Assembly (NCBI GenBank): GCA_946894095.1
Contig: OX335645.2
Location: forward strand, 24,203,001 to 24,267,000
DNA from: Incurvaria masculella
Taxonomy: Eukaryota > Arthropoda > Insecta > Lepidoptera > Incurvariidae
DNA length: 64,000 nucleotides
Direction of reading: 5' to 3'
Program-made: the position numbers and the translations under genes
Shown here: positions 11,853 through 23,742 of the stretch, piece by piece
Position numbering within the stretch: position 1 is the stretch's first letter
How the letters are laid out: every line of letters begins with the position of its first letter
Notes under the pieces: generated by a model
Told to the model about the DNA's origin: nothing
The model's input: the letters and a program-made list of their open reading frames with translations, nothing else
Databases searched by the model: none

Positions 11853-12303
11853 ATTTTTTATGGGACAAGACATGAATGGCTAGCGAGCGGCTCGTAGCCT
11901 AGTGGCGCGGGGATTAGACTAGCATACCAGAGGTCTGGGTTTAAATCCTCGCCCCGTCAATGCACCACTTTCTTTCTCATTATGAGTTAGAGAAGTGTTT
12001 TTCGTCAAAAATGCGAGCTGCTCCATGGTTCGGAATCCATGTAAAACTGTAGGTCCCCTTCCCCAGTTTCCATCCAGTTCAATGTAGCTGTGCTCATAAA
12101 GGGAAGGTCCTGGCATGGCACCAAGTTGTGTGGCATTAGCCATCCATGTCAGATTGTATAAAAAAAAATCCACCGTCATGGTATTAGTCCAATACACCGC
12201 ATTCCCAAATCAATTAGGTTCCATGTCAGGAACGTCCCTCTATGAGCACTTCTACATTGAACTGGATGGAAAAAAAAATACATTGGCACTTCGACTATCT
12301 TCA
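11853..12303 (-). mobile_element. Older SINE-A split by another SINE-A
   Basis: The antisense 3' end is at 11,853-11,882 (ATGGGACAAGACATGAATGG) and the rest resumes at 12,171 (CACCGTCATGGTATTAGTCC) to about 12,303. Together the pieces make one 3' half; the gap is the plus-strand SINE. Confidence 0.75.
11883..12170 (+). mobile_element. SINE-A with internal deletion, inserted in an older SINE-A
   Basis: The copy has a tRNA-type head (GAGCGGCTCGTAGCCTAGTG, an A box), body and tail (CATCCATGTCAG, then an A-run). Part of the body between CCTTCCCC and CATCCAGTTC is missing. It splits an antisense copy whose pieces lie on both sides. Confidence 0.85.
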
Positions 12304-12349
12304 ATATGATATGACACGAGTATCTAAAGAGGAATTATCTTAATCATTA

Positions 12350-12540
12350 CTCTCAAAAATGCCTAAGCGCAGGATTAAACGCGATTAAACGCCATCTAGC
12401 AATCGATGGGGAAAGCAATCGCTAAGTCGATTCGAATATAATCTAGAAATTCGTTGGCTGACTTAATAATCTGGATAGCTCGGCGGTAGAGCAGTGGACA
12501 TTTAATCCAAAGCTCGCAGATTCGAATCACTAAAAACTTT
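12350..12540 (+). mobile_element. Second, decayed copy of the tRNA-Lys-like retroposon core
   Basis: About 120 bp (ending ATTCGTTGGCTGAC) followed by a degenerate tRNA-Lys-like region (about 12,468-12,535; GATAGCTC, GGACATTTAATCC) match the interior of the 51-kb hairpin element in the same order. The 82-bp arms are not visible here. A near-palindrome, CACTAAAA-AC-TTTTAGTG, follows at 12,528-12,545, then a partial repeat of the anticodon-arm region. Confidence 0.7.
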
Positions 12541-12824
12541 TAGTGAGTGTACATGTAATCCAAAGCTCGTTAGTTTCACAGTCTGATTGTGTGTCTGATT
12601 GTGTCATACAAATGTTTTTGTAATGTCCTCGAAACCTTGGGGAACTTTTCTGGAAGTTAAAATAAAAAATAGCATTATTCGTATCGTTTATGTATCGCAA
12701 TTATTTTTAATGAATGAACAAATTGGTCTGGATTCAAATTTTAGTTATTTCATTCATGAAAAAAAAAATGTACTTCTTTTAGTCCATAGTTGGGTGTTTA
12801 TAATAAGGAGGCATGTATGAACTA
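12541..12824. other. Unique AT-rich DNA
   Basis: Holds the partial anticodon-arm repeat of the tRNA-Lys-like core (12,554-12,570) and otherwise nothing recognised. Confidence 0.45.
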
Positions 12825-13120
12825 TTATCACTCACGATATTAGTCACACACAATACACTACTTGAGAAATAAGTGCCATGGCAGGACCTTCCTCGTATTA
12901 TACGGATTTGATTCAGCAAACAGACTAGGGCGGGATTGACTATACCCCCTAGTAAGCAAGGAATGGAATCAACAATTTTACGTGCCACAGCCAGCCTCAC
13001 CGGTCGAACGGTCACCCATCCATAACCTAACCGCGCTTTTCTCACTCATGTTTTGATTTTGCTTAATTTACGTAAAGATCCAAACCCGAGACTTCGCACA
13101 ACTGGGCTCCAATACAAACA
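12825..13120 (-). mobile_element. SINE-A with 5S rRNA-related head, antisense
   Basis: A body fragment (AAGTGCCATGGCAGGACCTT; CCCCCTAGTAAGCAAGG) leads into a head. Read on the minus strand, the head contains GGTTAGGTTATGGATGGGTG, continuing as ACCGTTCGACCGG and GAGGCTGGC. This is the best match in the window to 5S box C. Confidence 0.75.
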
Positions 13121-13360
13121 AAATGTATTCCGTCGGACTTAAGTTTTACTTCAACGTCAACTTGAACAAATATTAAAAGTATATGGAAAATACGTTTGTT
13201 TCTTGCAACTAAGCTTTTTTTATATTATGCCGAAATGTTATTATTTTATAAAATACATTATAAAAAAATATTACGTTTTAAATCCTGGTTTATGTGTCGA
13301 TTACAAAAAACAGAAAATAAACAGTTCAAAATATTTATCACCTCGTTTGAAATACTTTTA

Positions 13361-13493
13361 TTAACGCCCGGTTCCACCACCTCCAGTTACAAAAATCCCA
13401 AAGTTATCTTTCGGTTACATCATACAAAAATGCAATGTAACTGAAAGTTAACTATCGGATTTCAGGTAGCTGGAGGTGGTGAAATCAGGGGTA
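13361..13493. mobile_element. Fold-back MITE, about 130 bp
   Basis: Imperfect inverted arms of about 50 bp (13,371-13,420 and 13,437-13,486) share CACCACCTCCAG on the left and CTGGAGGTGGTG on the right, with a short loop. Non-coding. Confidence 0.7.
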
Positions 13494-15011
13494 AATCAGG
13501 TACATGACTAATATAAAAATTATAAATTAGATAATTTTCCAAAATCCTGGCATTCACCGGACCACATGTCCATGGTCATGAAAATTATAATCTAACGCCA
13601 CGACGTAAATGGGTTTGGTGCGCCCCCACCGCCCGCCTCCCCGCGCAGCCTTCCCTCGATAGAGCCATAAGCATTACTTAATTATGCAAATCAGCTGGCC
13701 ACTCCACTATGCGTGATGATAACATTAATTTTAGTAGGAACTGTCAAATAAAGCTGTCCCAACTAGGTGTGATTAATGTGCGGTTTACCCACGCGAGCCG
13801 AGCCGCCGCCGCGCCGCCGCGCCGCGCCGCCGGACACCACGATTTTACGAACCTAACTTTCCTTCGCCGAGTGTTATTCATTTGACCACCCACTGATGTA
13901 TAATCACAACGAAATATCATTAACGACTGAAACCAAACGAAGAAAAGGTGTCCATGAACATTCGCCAACGTTAAATTATTAATTTTCATTGGTGGTCGTT
14001 TTAAAATTAACAAGATGATAACGAGGTAATCAAGTTTCATAGAATGGTGCGTGTATTTTGCTAGTGTTATTTAGAGATGATTTTCCTGAAAATTTTCATA
14101 TTATAGGAATACATTTATAGGACATATGTCCGTCCGGTTATTTATTTTTTTGATAAGTTACTATGAGAAAGACCTGTAAAACTTGAATTTCAGTTATTTA
14201 TTTCTTCTTAAATTTCTTATTACGCTTAAAAATAATTTAAATACATAGTTGGAAAAGAAAGAAAACGGACGGAAAATATTTTATTTTAAAGTATTACAAA
14301 TATTAGGGCACACATTACAATGATTGCTTGGGTAGGTACTCTTCTATTGGTGCATTTTATTCCTTTTAATTTTCTACATCAGGTGTAGATACACAAACTC
14401 TTGGATTCGTATATAATTCTTTAAGGACGGTTCACTTACCACGGATGAATAAGAACGGACAAAAAACTTCAAAGGGAGTCAAAATACAAATAAAACTATC
14501 CCTTTAAATGGTAGAACTTACAGAAAAAAAAGAGCATAAGCAATTGAGAGCAGCCTTAAAACAATAAAGTTCCTACATTCTGTCCAACATCTAGAACCAA
14601 ATAATCCTCAACTAAAATCAGGGTGTACAGACTAAAAGTTGAGCATACTTACGAATTTAATCGTTGACTCGAATAGAGTGTTGGCAGGGGTCGCAAAAGT
14701 CCATGTATTCAGCACTTTCACCTTAAACTAAATATGTTTTTTGTTCGTTACAGTCCACTTTACATGAAGAACAGAAACGATGCACCTGTTTGGTTGGATG
14801 TGTGACAGCCGGCTGCCGCCGTGGTCGCTGACCTGACTCGGAGTAACCTCGGGCCGCACGCGGCGGCGGCGGCGGTGGGTGCGGGGTGGGGGGCGGCGGT
14901 GCGAGGGGGAGGAGCCCGGCGCGCGGCCAACGGAGCTGCGGAGGCGGGTGGTGCGCGTGCGCAGCCACCGCCCAGCCCTCCCCCCCACCACACACACACA
15001 CACCTCCTGGA
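13494..15011. other. Unique DNA with two GC-rich patches and an octamer
   Basis: GC patches at 13,620-13,660 and 13,790-13,835, and a long one at 14,805-14,985 with G-rich runs. ATGCAAAT, a POU-type octamer, occurs at 13,684-13,691. The several frames over 14,723-15,212 are composition artefacts. Confidence 0.45.
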
Positions 15012-15128
15012 CGTGTATTCTTGGCATTCAGTCATTGCGGATTCAGTAGAGTTAACAGAAGAAGAATTTACTTTGACATTACTGTTAACTCTACTGAATC
15101 CGCAATGACTGAATGCCAAGAATACACG
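15012..15128. repeat. Perfect 47-bp hairpin, 23-nt loop
   Basis: Arms 15,012-15,058 and 15,082-15,128 are exact reverse complements. The left arm starts CGTGTATTCTTGGCATTCAG. The hairpin stands directly after a CA microsatellite and a GC-rich patch. It could be a recently formed fold-back element, a small-RNA hairpin or a snap-back artefact; the sequence alone does not decide. Confidence 0.85.
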
Positions 15129-16059
15129 CCCTGCACATGGCACCTCTTGAGCTTTTGTCAATAGCTTATTGAATCTAAAATCCACAAAAGTGTATCGGTT
15201 AGACGTGCTCATCAGGGTATTCTACGAAAAAATTTGATAAATAAATTATAATTTCAAACGATGTTTTATTTGGCCAAGTGAAATTAATATACCATGGTAA
15301 TCGTTCAGGTGTTACGGACAAATTTACGAAGTGTTACATAAATGTGGTCGTGATACGTTCTCCTGGGCGGGCGCGAAAATTCAACTCATTTCTGCTCTGT
15401 TAATTAATTTCGTCACTCTTTCGCAACAATACAATATCGAAAAATATTTTCTTCGCCCTCGGCGTTACGTAAAACGTTTATCCATATTAAAGAAACGGTA
15501 AGCGTTCTTAGTAATAACGGAACTTTAAGAAAAACAGTTTTTTTCAGTTCGACAAGGTAGGCCATCGACCAGATGAGTTCAATGCCGTCTAGGCACGATT
15601 CTTGGATAGCGCTCTGGTGGTGAAGACGGGTCTAAATGGTTAAACAAGTATTAGCCCCACTTTCGTTTAAAACATATGTCACATTAAGAAGTTAACTCTC
15701 GTCTTTTTTATGCAACCTGACATGGATGGCTAATGGATGGATAACCACACGTGAACAATAATCGAACTATGATTCACACAGAACCGAATGGCACTCAGTG
15801 TTGCTTAACTTCGATGATCGAACACCGAGGCGTTGCGCCCCTGGGCAATCGCAATTATGCATAGAAGCTTCTATATTTGGATGCCGTCGTCGCTTATTGT
15901 TTTATGCTTTGTCCTCGTACTCTAATTATAATTATTATGTAGAAAGTGCAAATATTAGGGTGACGAGTAAGAATACCTTACTCGCGATTAAGTTTATAAG
16001 TTAGTATTCACCGTGAATCACCTGCGAATGAGAATAACAAGATTAGCCCCATAGGTCAG
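15129..16059. other. Unique DNA around a SINE-A scrap
   Basis: No gene or paired repeat except the SINE-A tail at 15.7 kb. Confidence 0.45.
15700..15760 (-). mobile_element. SINE-A 3'-end fragment
   Basis: TTTTTTATGCAACCTGACAT followed by GGATGGCTAAT is the antisense tail end only. ATGGATGG is duplicated just after it. Confidence 0.7.
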
Positions 16060-16207
16060 CAGGCTTCTTTTTGCAGTTCCGTAATCAGGAATAAGAAATC
16101 CTGAGTCTAGAAAACTCGATTTTTACCTTGATTAATTAAAAAAACTATGCTCCGGAATCATTTCATCAACAAAAATTTGCGAGACTCAGGATCTTTGATT
16201 CCTGCAG
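16060..16207. mobile_element. MITE, short relative of the 20.9-kb element
   Basis: TTCCGTAATCAGGAATAAG and TCCTGAGTCT on the left pair with AGACTCAGGATC and TGATTCCTGCAG on the right. The same terminal motifs occur at 20,873-21,108. Confidence 0.6.
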
Positions 16208-18639
16208 CGGGAGCACAAATAATTTTATCCAGCCGACAAACTTACGTGCGTAGGCTTTATCTTGTGTGCGGGACACTTGTCGCCAACCGGTAGCATAAAT
16301 AATGTTATGTCGAGTGGAGGTTGTCAAAATAAACCCACACCATAGACAAATCTCGACAAAGAATAAATTTTGTCCGTTTGTGGAAGCACAAATAAATTTA
16401 ATCCTAATAATTTGACGTTTGTTTAAGATAATTTTGTCACCACCACCGGGAGGGTGCGTCAAATTCTAGAAGGAGGTGTTTGTTCGTGTTACGAATATGT
16501 GCGTATGAAGTGTCGATGGCACAGGCGTTTGTTAACGTTTTCATGGTTCAAAGACAGGGACAAGCGGCAATGAGAGCGAAAAATGGATGGGTTTGTTTGG
16601 GCAAAGACGGTTCCATTCCGTCCTTTACTTTCCGTTATAGGAAGGAATCAGGCGGAACGGCTTAGAGCAACGCTCCAGCCTGGACGGGAAAACGAACAAA
16701 GTGCAAAGATGAACGTCTCATTGACATTAGACAAACTACAATCCTTCCAATTTCGCAATGCAAATGCGCTAAACCAAGCAATTATTATCTAAAATCATTA
16801 AAAACTGACTTAATTGTCAATCCATACGAAATTCAAATAACTTAGTTGTAGGCGATTTGTAGGAACTGGCATTTTGTTCGCCGCTATTCTGTAAAACGCT
16901 ATTTCTTGCTCCTTGCACTGAATATCACGGAGCAGTCTGCGCGAACACTGCCAGTGTCAGGACGCAGGGATAAAGCGGGGGAGAGGCGGCTAGCAAGCTC
17001 TGCCGCGGCGCCGCCGCCGCCGCCGTCGCCGCGCTGCGCTGCACCGCGCCTCCGCCGCCAGCGCTAGGATGCTGCGAAACGAATCGATTCCGTTGCCGGC
17101 GTGACGTTTACATAGCGATCACGATCCCACCGAAAATCAACAAAGTCCATTCTCATTCCGATAAAAAATGTAACGCGGACGGAGCCGGCATCATGAGCGA
17201 TTTCACGACGCGCCGCAGCGTCCGTCCGTCCGTCCGCCGCCCGTGACGAGCGACGGCTTTTTTGTGAGCATTTTGTGTCAATAACTCGATTTGTTTTTGT
17301 TGATGCCCGGACAAAGAGGTTTAAATTTATTTAACTTGGAATCAATTTCGTCGGCCAGTCTCCTCAAATTAGATCAGATGGGTGACCGTTCGACGTCTTT
17401 CAAAACGATCGTGAATGGGTGCATTCCCCCGGAGAGCTCCATTAAATGCGAACGTTATCCGCTAATTTCCCCTTAACGTCTATTAAGAAGGTAATAAATG
17501 GCAACATTTTAGTCGGAGGAGTCGGCACAGGTGAGAGAGAATGAACGTGTGCGGAGTAATGAACAAATGTGCGAAGATAATAATAATTAAAACGAAAGAA
17601 TCGTTTAGATTATAGCAATGAACAATTTACTCGTGCATTAAATAAAATAATAATGCCCATAATTAAATTTAATAATGAAGTTAATTTATCTTAACCTGTT
17701 TTAACACCCTTAAAATGTTAGTATTTTGCATCACGTCATAATATTGGAGCTAGAGAGAAATCTTTTAATTTGAAATTTCACATCGACATAAAAATTAGGG
17801 ATAGAAATATATAGATTACCTCATGCAACACATGTTTTCTTTGAGAAACAATACACAGTAAAAAAACTATTAATTTGTATTACTTGACTATTTTTATTAA
17901 TTCATTTACTTGCATTCATATTGGCTTGACGAGGGCTTATTACACCAGATAATACTTAATAATACTTTATGCTATAAATTATATTAATTTTAATTATTGT
18001 ATTAGCCACTTCGTTAGTTATAAGTAATTTACACTGAGCGTTACTTTTTCTTTTGTTCTTTGTCGCAAAAAAATGTTTGGCAATGGCATTTAAATGTAAC
18101 TGTGTATTTCATAGTTGTGGACGGAAAAAATATGTTATTTAAACCAGCGAGGTTTCTGAGCGAGTTCTTTTTTTATCTAGAGCATCTTAACATGTAATGA
18201 CACAAAAACAAGCATAGCAACAAAATAAAATACACAAAAAGTCATTACACAACACCAGATGCCACAGAGTTCAAAAATATGGTATTTAAATAGCTGACAA
18301 AGTACCTAGGTGTCTATGTATTTTTTTGTGCACTGAATAAAAAACCTGCGATCACATGCAGAAAACATTAAGACTGCGATGTATTCGTATATGTAACCAC
18401 TAAATATATAAGTATTCATATAAAGATTATAGAGTGTATTTATATATATTGTTATTATATTATTATTGATATATTTAAACAAAAAAAAGACAATATAAAG
18501 ATATTAATTTGATAATATGTGCGGCTTTAAATAAATAAAATTAAACACTCGTCTCATATTGGACGAGTAGATAAGAATTATTTGAACGAGCGTAGTGTTT
18601 GAAAATTGGGCAAAAATGCTTTTGAATTTGAAATTTGAA
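16208..18639. other. Unique DNA with CpG-rich block near 17 kb
   Basis: 16,975-17,065 and 17,180-17,255 are CpG-rich, with CCGTCCGTCCGTCCG at 17,221. The 61-codon frame at 17,291 has no known domain. 17,550-18,640 is very AT-rich. Confidence 0.45.
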
Positions 18640-18850
18640 GCAATTGAATTTTGTGAGCAGGTTCGATATTTTTATAGAATCTTTTAGTCGGGGCAGTTTT
18701 TGAAAATATTTCTAAATGGCAAAATAATTTTGAAAAATGTTTATATGCGGTATGTCCGTCCGGTTGTTATTCTCTATATGTCGAATTTCTCAACCGATTC
18801 TCTAGAACTTTTTCAAACAGGCTCGATGTTTATATAGATTTTTTTCAACA
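18640..18850. repeat. Dispersed-repeat fragment (unclassified)
   Basis: TTTTGTGAGCAGGTTCGATA and a weaker second version, CAGGCTCGATGTTTATATAG, occur about 170 bp apart. TTTCTCAAGCAATTAATTC plus TTTTGTGAGCAGG recurs near 63,630-63,672. It is probably part of a dispersed repeat, but ends and class are not visible. Confidence 0.4.
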
Positions 18851-19255
18851 TGCCATTTTTCTTAATCAAAATTTTGTAAATTTAAAAATAATGTCAATTA
18901 TTAAAAAAGACAGACTCGTTAGTTTACAATTCAGAGAGCCACTAGTAAAAAAGGTGCAAAGCTTAAGTTTCAAACGAGTAATAGTAACAAGTAAGTTTTT
19001 ATGCACTGGACAAAAACACTGTATGTTTTATGTGCTTGTGATTCAAGTCCATTCATGTCTGTTAATATTAACGGTTGTCCGGTGTCAGCATGCCGTTGAA
19101 AAACTGATTTGCCACACCTGGCAGCGTAAGGGTTAACAGATATTAAGAGACAAACTGTTTTACTTTCATTAAGTATAACCTATATTAGCTATTATTATTA
19201 TTTTTGGTTATGGTGCTGTCTCTACAACAAACTCAAAAACAACAATCGTTGTTAT
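18851..19255. other. Unique AT-rich DNA
   Basis: Contains a short open frame at 18,891-19,136 with no recognised domain. Confidence 0.4.
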
Positions 19256-19511
19256 TAATATTATGTCTTCCTACATAACCAATACGGTAAAACTAACTCA
19301 ATAAGTAAATAAATAAATAAATAAGTAAATAAATAAGAAAAACGCAAGCCGCGCCACCCGATCCGCATAGAGACGGCGGCGCGGGACACACGAGCTACAT
19401 ACAACCAGATTAGCTGTTTTTCTTATTTATTTACTTATTTATTTATTTATTTACTTATTTACTTATTTAGTTAGTTTTACCGTATTGGTTCTATAGGAAG
19501 ACATAATATTA
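19256..19511. mobile_element. Large inverted repeat with AAAT-rich arms and GC-rich centre
   Basis: Arms of about 90 bp (19,256-19,342 and 19,416-19,511) share ATTATGTCTTCCTA, CCAATACGGTAAAACTAACT and a TAAA/TAAG repeat, ending AAGAAAAAC. The 73-bp centre is GC-rich and unrelated. It is MITE-like; the class is unknown. Confidence 0.75.
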
Positions 19512-20872
19512 TTATTTTTTAATTTCATATGGAGAATAAACAGAAAGCAGGTACACATTACAATGGTATGATTAAATTAAAAGACATTACTATACCTGCC
19601 ACCACTACACTTCCCTCGAGAACATACAATAAATAAAATAATGTAATCATGCATGCATGTAATTCTTCTCGGTCCCTCTACAAGCCTCCCAATTAATATG
19701 AGGCGACACCACAAGATATCCGTGCAAATAAGTACTAAAAAAACATTCCCGTTGGACGTCCGGTCCGAGCGGCCAGTACTAAATAACATAGTAACTCCAT
19801 AAGATAAAACAGAACTCCAAACCGCAAATGCGTAGGGCGGGCGGCGAACAGTCCTGCGGTGGAGCGGAAGGGCGGGGGAGGCAACGCCTTCGCAGTATAT
19901 TATTAGTTTCGGATCAATTCGGAGCCACACTTCATAATTAATATTGAGAGACCACAAGATGTCTCCAAATCATACGTCGTGCCGCCACTCGTCCGCTGAG
20001 TCAATGCGACAGGGCTAGGCTATGTATGCCAATTGGTTTTAACTCAAATGAAATTCACAAATCTAAACTAAAATTATGAAGAGATGAAGTTGTCTGTTTG
20101 TAAGTATGTTTGTGTTAGGTAATCTCTGGAACTAGTGATCCGATTCTGAATAATAATTAAATAATTATAAAGTATTTAAATCGGATTCCACTGATATAAA
20201 ATTAACTCTTTCAAAAAAAATTTGAAATTTTTTTGGACAAATTACTATATTATAGGATAGTATTTTTGTATAAATAATGATTATTTCGTGGAAATACCTT
20301 CTTCTGTTGAATTCCTTTCATTAAATACAATTAAATAAACGATTGTGTATGAGGCATATTGTCTTTGATAATTACCATACTGGCCACCAAAAAATCTTTA
20401 TTACGCATTAATAAATTTGGCCAATATTTTTGGTCAACATCACCGATGTAAAATCGTGTCAATATATGCTACTGTTAAAATATTCAAATTCGGAAAAATA
20501 ATATAATTAATAAGTTCTTAAACCTATTTCAGTAGTTGACTTCGGAAATGTTCTTACAATCAGCACAGCGGTACCTTCAACGTGGTGTCTCAACATTGAG
20601 CATTTTGTTATAAGCTGTGTTTTGTCTAGGATCCTTTCTAGTCCGACTTTTCCAGAAGCAATGCTAAGTTTTGAATCATGGTTCCCAGGTTGTCCGGGCT
20701 TTCTGAGAATAATAAGACGACATTGTCTGCATATCTATGGTTACTCATTCCTTTTGCCTGTCACAACAATTCAAAGCATTATTCCAATCTATCATTACAT
20801 TCTAACTTGTATATTTTTATGTGAAAACATTCAAGGTTTTTAATCCCGGAATACGGCTGTGAGTCGTTACCG
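19512..20872. other. Unique DNA, no gene seen
   Basis: The 126-codon minus-strand frame at 19,577-19,957 has no recognised domain, and a duplicated-looking motif (ATATGAGGCGACACCACAAG; ATTGAGAGACCACAAG) suggests repeat origin. 20,050-20,870 is AT-rich. Confidence 0.4.
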
Positions 20873-21108
20873 GCAGGCCTATTCCTGGAATTCCGTAATC
20901 AGGAATCGGGACTCCTGAGTCCCGAAAACCGGTATTATAGCGGTTTTCAAAGCGATCTTCTTGACGGAAATATTTAGGAGCATAGATTTTTAATTATTCA
21001 AGATTTTCCGTCGAAATAACCGCTCCCAAAGCCTTAAATTAAATGCAAGCAGTTTTCTAAATTTCGGATTCCTGATTCCTTATTACGTGATTCCAGCAAT
21101 AGGCCTGC
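20873..21108. mobile_element. MITE with GCAGGCCTATT termini, 236 bp
   Basis: Terminal inverted repeats begin GCAGGCCTATTCCTGGAATT (left) and GCAGGCCTATTGCTGGAATC (right, minus strand). Homology continues into the AGGAATC region, and ACCGC sub-motifs are found further in. No open frame. Confidence 0.75.
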
Positions 21109-21564
21109 AGCCCTTCCAACGGGCGGCGGCGGTGGCAGCGGCGCGGATCGACGCAAGCGCATCTGATAAACAACATTAAATGCTTGTCGTCCCTAACCCA
21201 ATTGTCCCGAGCGGATGCACAGGCACGACCTTAATGCCTCGATCACACGAAGCTTTCGGGCAACTTTTATTAACATTATAATTATAAACTGTGGAATGCA
21301 TACCGAAGCCAAGGTATTTTTTCTAGAATTCAACACAATCACCAAACCCAAAATTCAGCAGCTGGCCAGCCATAATAGTTCTCGCAGCCCCTGTGAAAAC
21401 GCCGTCGCGCAACTATTAGGTGAGAGCCTGGCATATGCCGTATGCCTCACTTAAACTACAAAAAGGTTTTTAGGTTAGTCCCTAGCCATTTTTTTAAGTT
21501 AGTACTTAGTGCTAGTCACGCATGTCTGGTTATAACGGCGATTGTATAGTAGAGAGCAATAGGT
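21109..21564. other. Unique DNA with small GC patch
   Basis: GGGCGGCGGCGGTGGCAGCG at 21,120 marks a short GC patch. The 79-codon frame at 21,215 is unrecognised. Confidence 0.4.
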
Positions 21565-21745
21565 TTTTATGACTTGACAAGGATGGCTAGTAAAAAAATT
21601 ACTTGTTATAACTAATATTTTCTAAGACACCATTCCCGAAAGAACTAGGTCATAATGAAAAACACAGACAATTCAAATAACCCACCACCTAGTAAGTAGG
21701 GAACGCACCTAATTCCTACGGGAATACGGTATATTCGGTTTGTAA
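21565..21745 (-). mobile_element. SINE-A fragments, rearranged
   Basis: Antisense tail and body pieces (ATGACTTGACAAGGATGGCT; CCATTCCCGAAAGAACTAGG) are followed at about 21,706-21,740 by a sense piece (GCACCTAATTCCTACGGGAA). Confidence 0.6.
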
Positions 21746-23384
21746 TGTGGAAGGTGGATGTATAATAAGAAATGCATTTCAAGTTATACTAGTATACAAA
21801 GTGGTTTTTATCTATTCAAGTTTTCCAAATCTAATTAAAATCCCCATGTCGTTTTACGTCAAATGAAAATAATAATATTTAGAGTAGGAAAAGTTTACAT
21901 AGTCTATCGAAAAATTTGCAGCTTGTCGGTGGATTTAAAAAATATCTCGATATTGTTTGAATTTCATTAACAGTATCATTAAGAGTAACATTTTTGAATA
22001 ACAACTTTTACAAAGTAGCCTCTTTGTATTCCCAGCCACTGAGCCCGCCGCCATCTTTGCTTGGTGCGCGTAGCACATTGTATTAAAATCCTATCTTTAT
22101 GGCCATAAATTGCTGTAACTGAGTGCGAAGTTTCATCGTGCAGCGATCCAGTGTTGAGGAATAAACGCTTTAGAAAAATCTTTATTGTTTTTCGAATAAA
22201 GTTTTATAAATTAACTGTTTATACGTAAGTGCATCTTAAACTAACCTCGATCACACTTACATTGGGGAAATTGTTTCACCGAAATCAAAGTAAACGTCTT
22301 TCTAATAAGTGTCTGCCGTCGCTCAACGCGGATTAGATTGGGAATACCATTCACAGTCGATAATAACAAAATTGAAACAACTGATCCTTAAGATCCTTTA
22401 TCGGCACACTGTAGAATGCAGATATATTTATCCCAAAAGTACAATATGGGGTTCTTCAAACACGGTGTAAAGAAGCACCCGACCGGCCAACATAAAAGGC
22501 CGACGCAGATGAAGCGTTAAATAAATATAATTTATAAGTATATTCTTAAACACTGTGTTAGTGCGAGCCATTGGTGACGGGAGGAGGGACTGTCGGAGAA
22601 TTCCAAATTAAGGGTATATGAAATTGGTAGATGCAATACCCGCGAATGGTATGTTTTGCTGCTACACTTTGCTACACATACAAAGATATCACATTACTTG
22701 TAATAAGCGACGTACCTGCTTAGCACGAAAAAGTAGATTTACTGAAATATAGCCTGCCTATTGCTTCATCAACACCGATGTCCCATCACTTTTGGTATCC
22801 GATGTCGACACACGCACATATGGCTTTAACTTAGTGCAGTTGAACTTTCCTTGAACCCAAAAACAGTTCACCTGAAAGGTTCAGCGTGCGACCGGAACCG
22901 CCAGCGCCGCCCGCCCGCTTTCCCAATCCGCTCTTGTGCCAAATAGCTTTTTAATTATCGAGATAAGACGAGACATTAGCGCTCGCATTACCAGCGCACT
23001 TATTAGTTTTAATTCGTGTGCGCTCGTCTCCGGTGGCGCTGGTGTCGCGGGTGACGCGGTTGGCGCGGCGCGGGGAGAGCGTGTCTCGCGCGCAAGTGAC
23101 CGTCACTAACGACATTTTAAAAGACGTTAATGTCATTGCGGCTGCAATTTGGATGATTCGGAATCGTGTTAAGATTGTATCGAATGGAATTAGTAACTCT
23201 GTGCGTACAGTACGCACGACTCTAGACAGCGCGGAGCTAATGTCTCCCCGATCCGTGCATATTACAGTTACGTACAAAATAAGCTAACTTTTAAGCAGTT
23301 AATCATGAGGGATTCGTATTGAAATTCATGGCTAAGCGACACCAGCGGCAACTAGTTGATACGGCAAGTACCTACCTATACACT
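21746..23384. other. Unique DNA, balanced composition at 22.9-23.3 kb
   Basis: The segment 22,880-23,290 is non-repetitive and less AT-rich, with opposed frames of about 90-108 codons (22,951-23,287) that lack known domains. It is a candidate conserved non-coding block. Confidence 0.4.
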
Positions 23385-23742
23385 TCATATGTGACGGGTA
23401 CACTGAATTGGATGGAAAAAATAGACAATTTTACATTGGCGCTTCGGCCATATTCTTTATTCAATGGTATGACTAACCAGGGCTATATGGCACGGGTATA
23501 CTGAACTATATGGAACACAGACAATTTTACATTACCTCTTCAGCCATAATCTTTAATCAAAGGAATGATTACAACCCGGTGCTCTTAACTCTATCTAGGC
23601 GTTAAAGGCGACTTGCATTCGTGATGAAATGATTTTATCGAACTCAGAGAAAGAAAGAAAGGGGCGCATGAACGGACCGGGCATTAAGCCCATGACATTT
23701 GGCAAGTAAAGCAAAGCCCGTGTACCTGAGCTACGAGCCTTT
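23385..23742 (-). mobile_element. SINE-A with internal tandem duplication and tRNA-type head
   Basis: This antisense copy reaches into the head (GAGCTACGAGCC at the end). About 97 bp of body (from CGGGTACACTGAATTGGATG) is repeated from about 23,488 in diverged form. Confidence 0.75.

Noticed and set aside
14723..15212. Several frames of 92-150 codons on both strands
   Set aside because: They lie in a GC-rich patch and the 47-bp hairpin, overlap each other in many phases and encode low-complexity peptides.
17380..17402. 5S box C-like ATGGGTGACCGTTCGAC
   Set aside because: About 17 bp match the 5S-type SINE head, but no flanking head or body sequence is present, so it could be chance or a minute scrap.
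22453..22510. Shared element between 22.45 kb (GTAAAGAAGCACCCGACCGG) and 35.57 kb (GTGAAGAAGCACTTGGTCGG)
   Set aside because: Similarity covers only about 20 bp with mismatches and could not be extended by eye.
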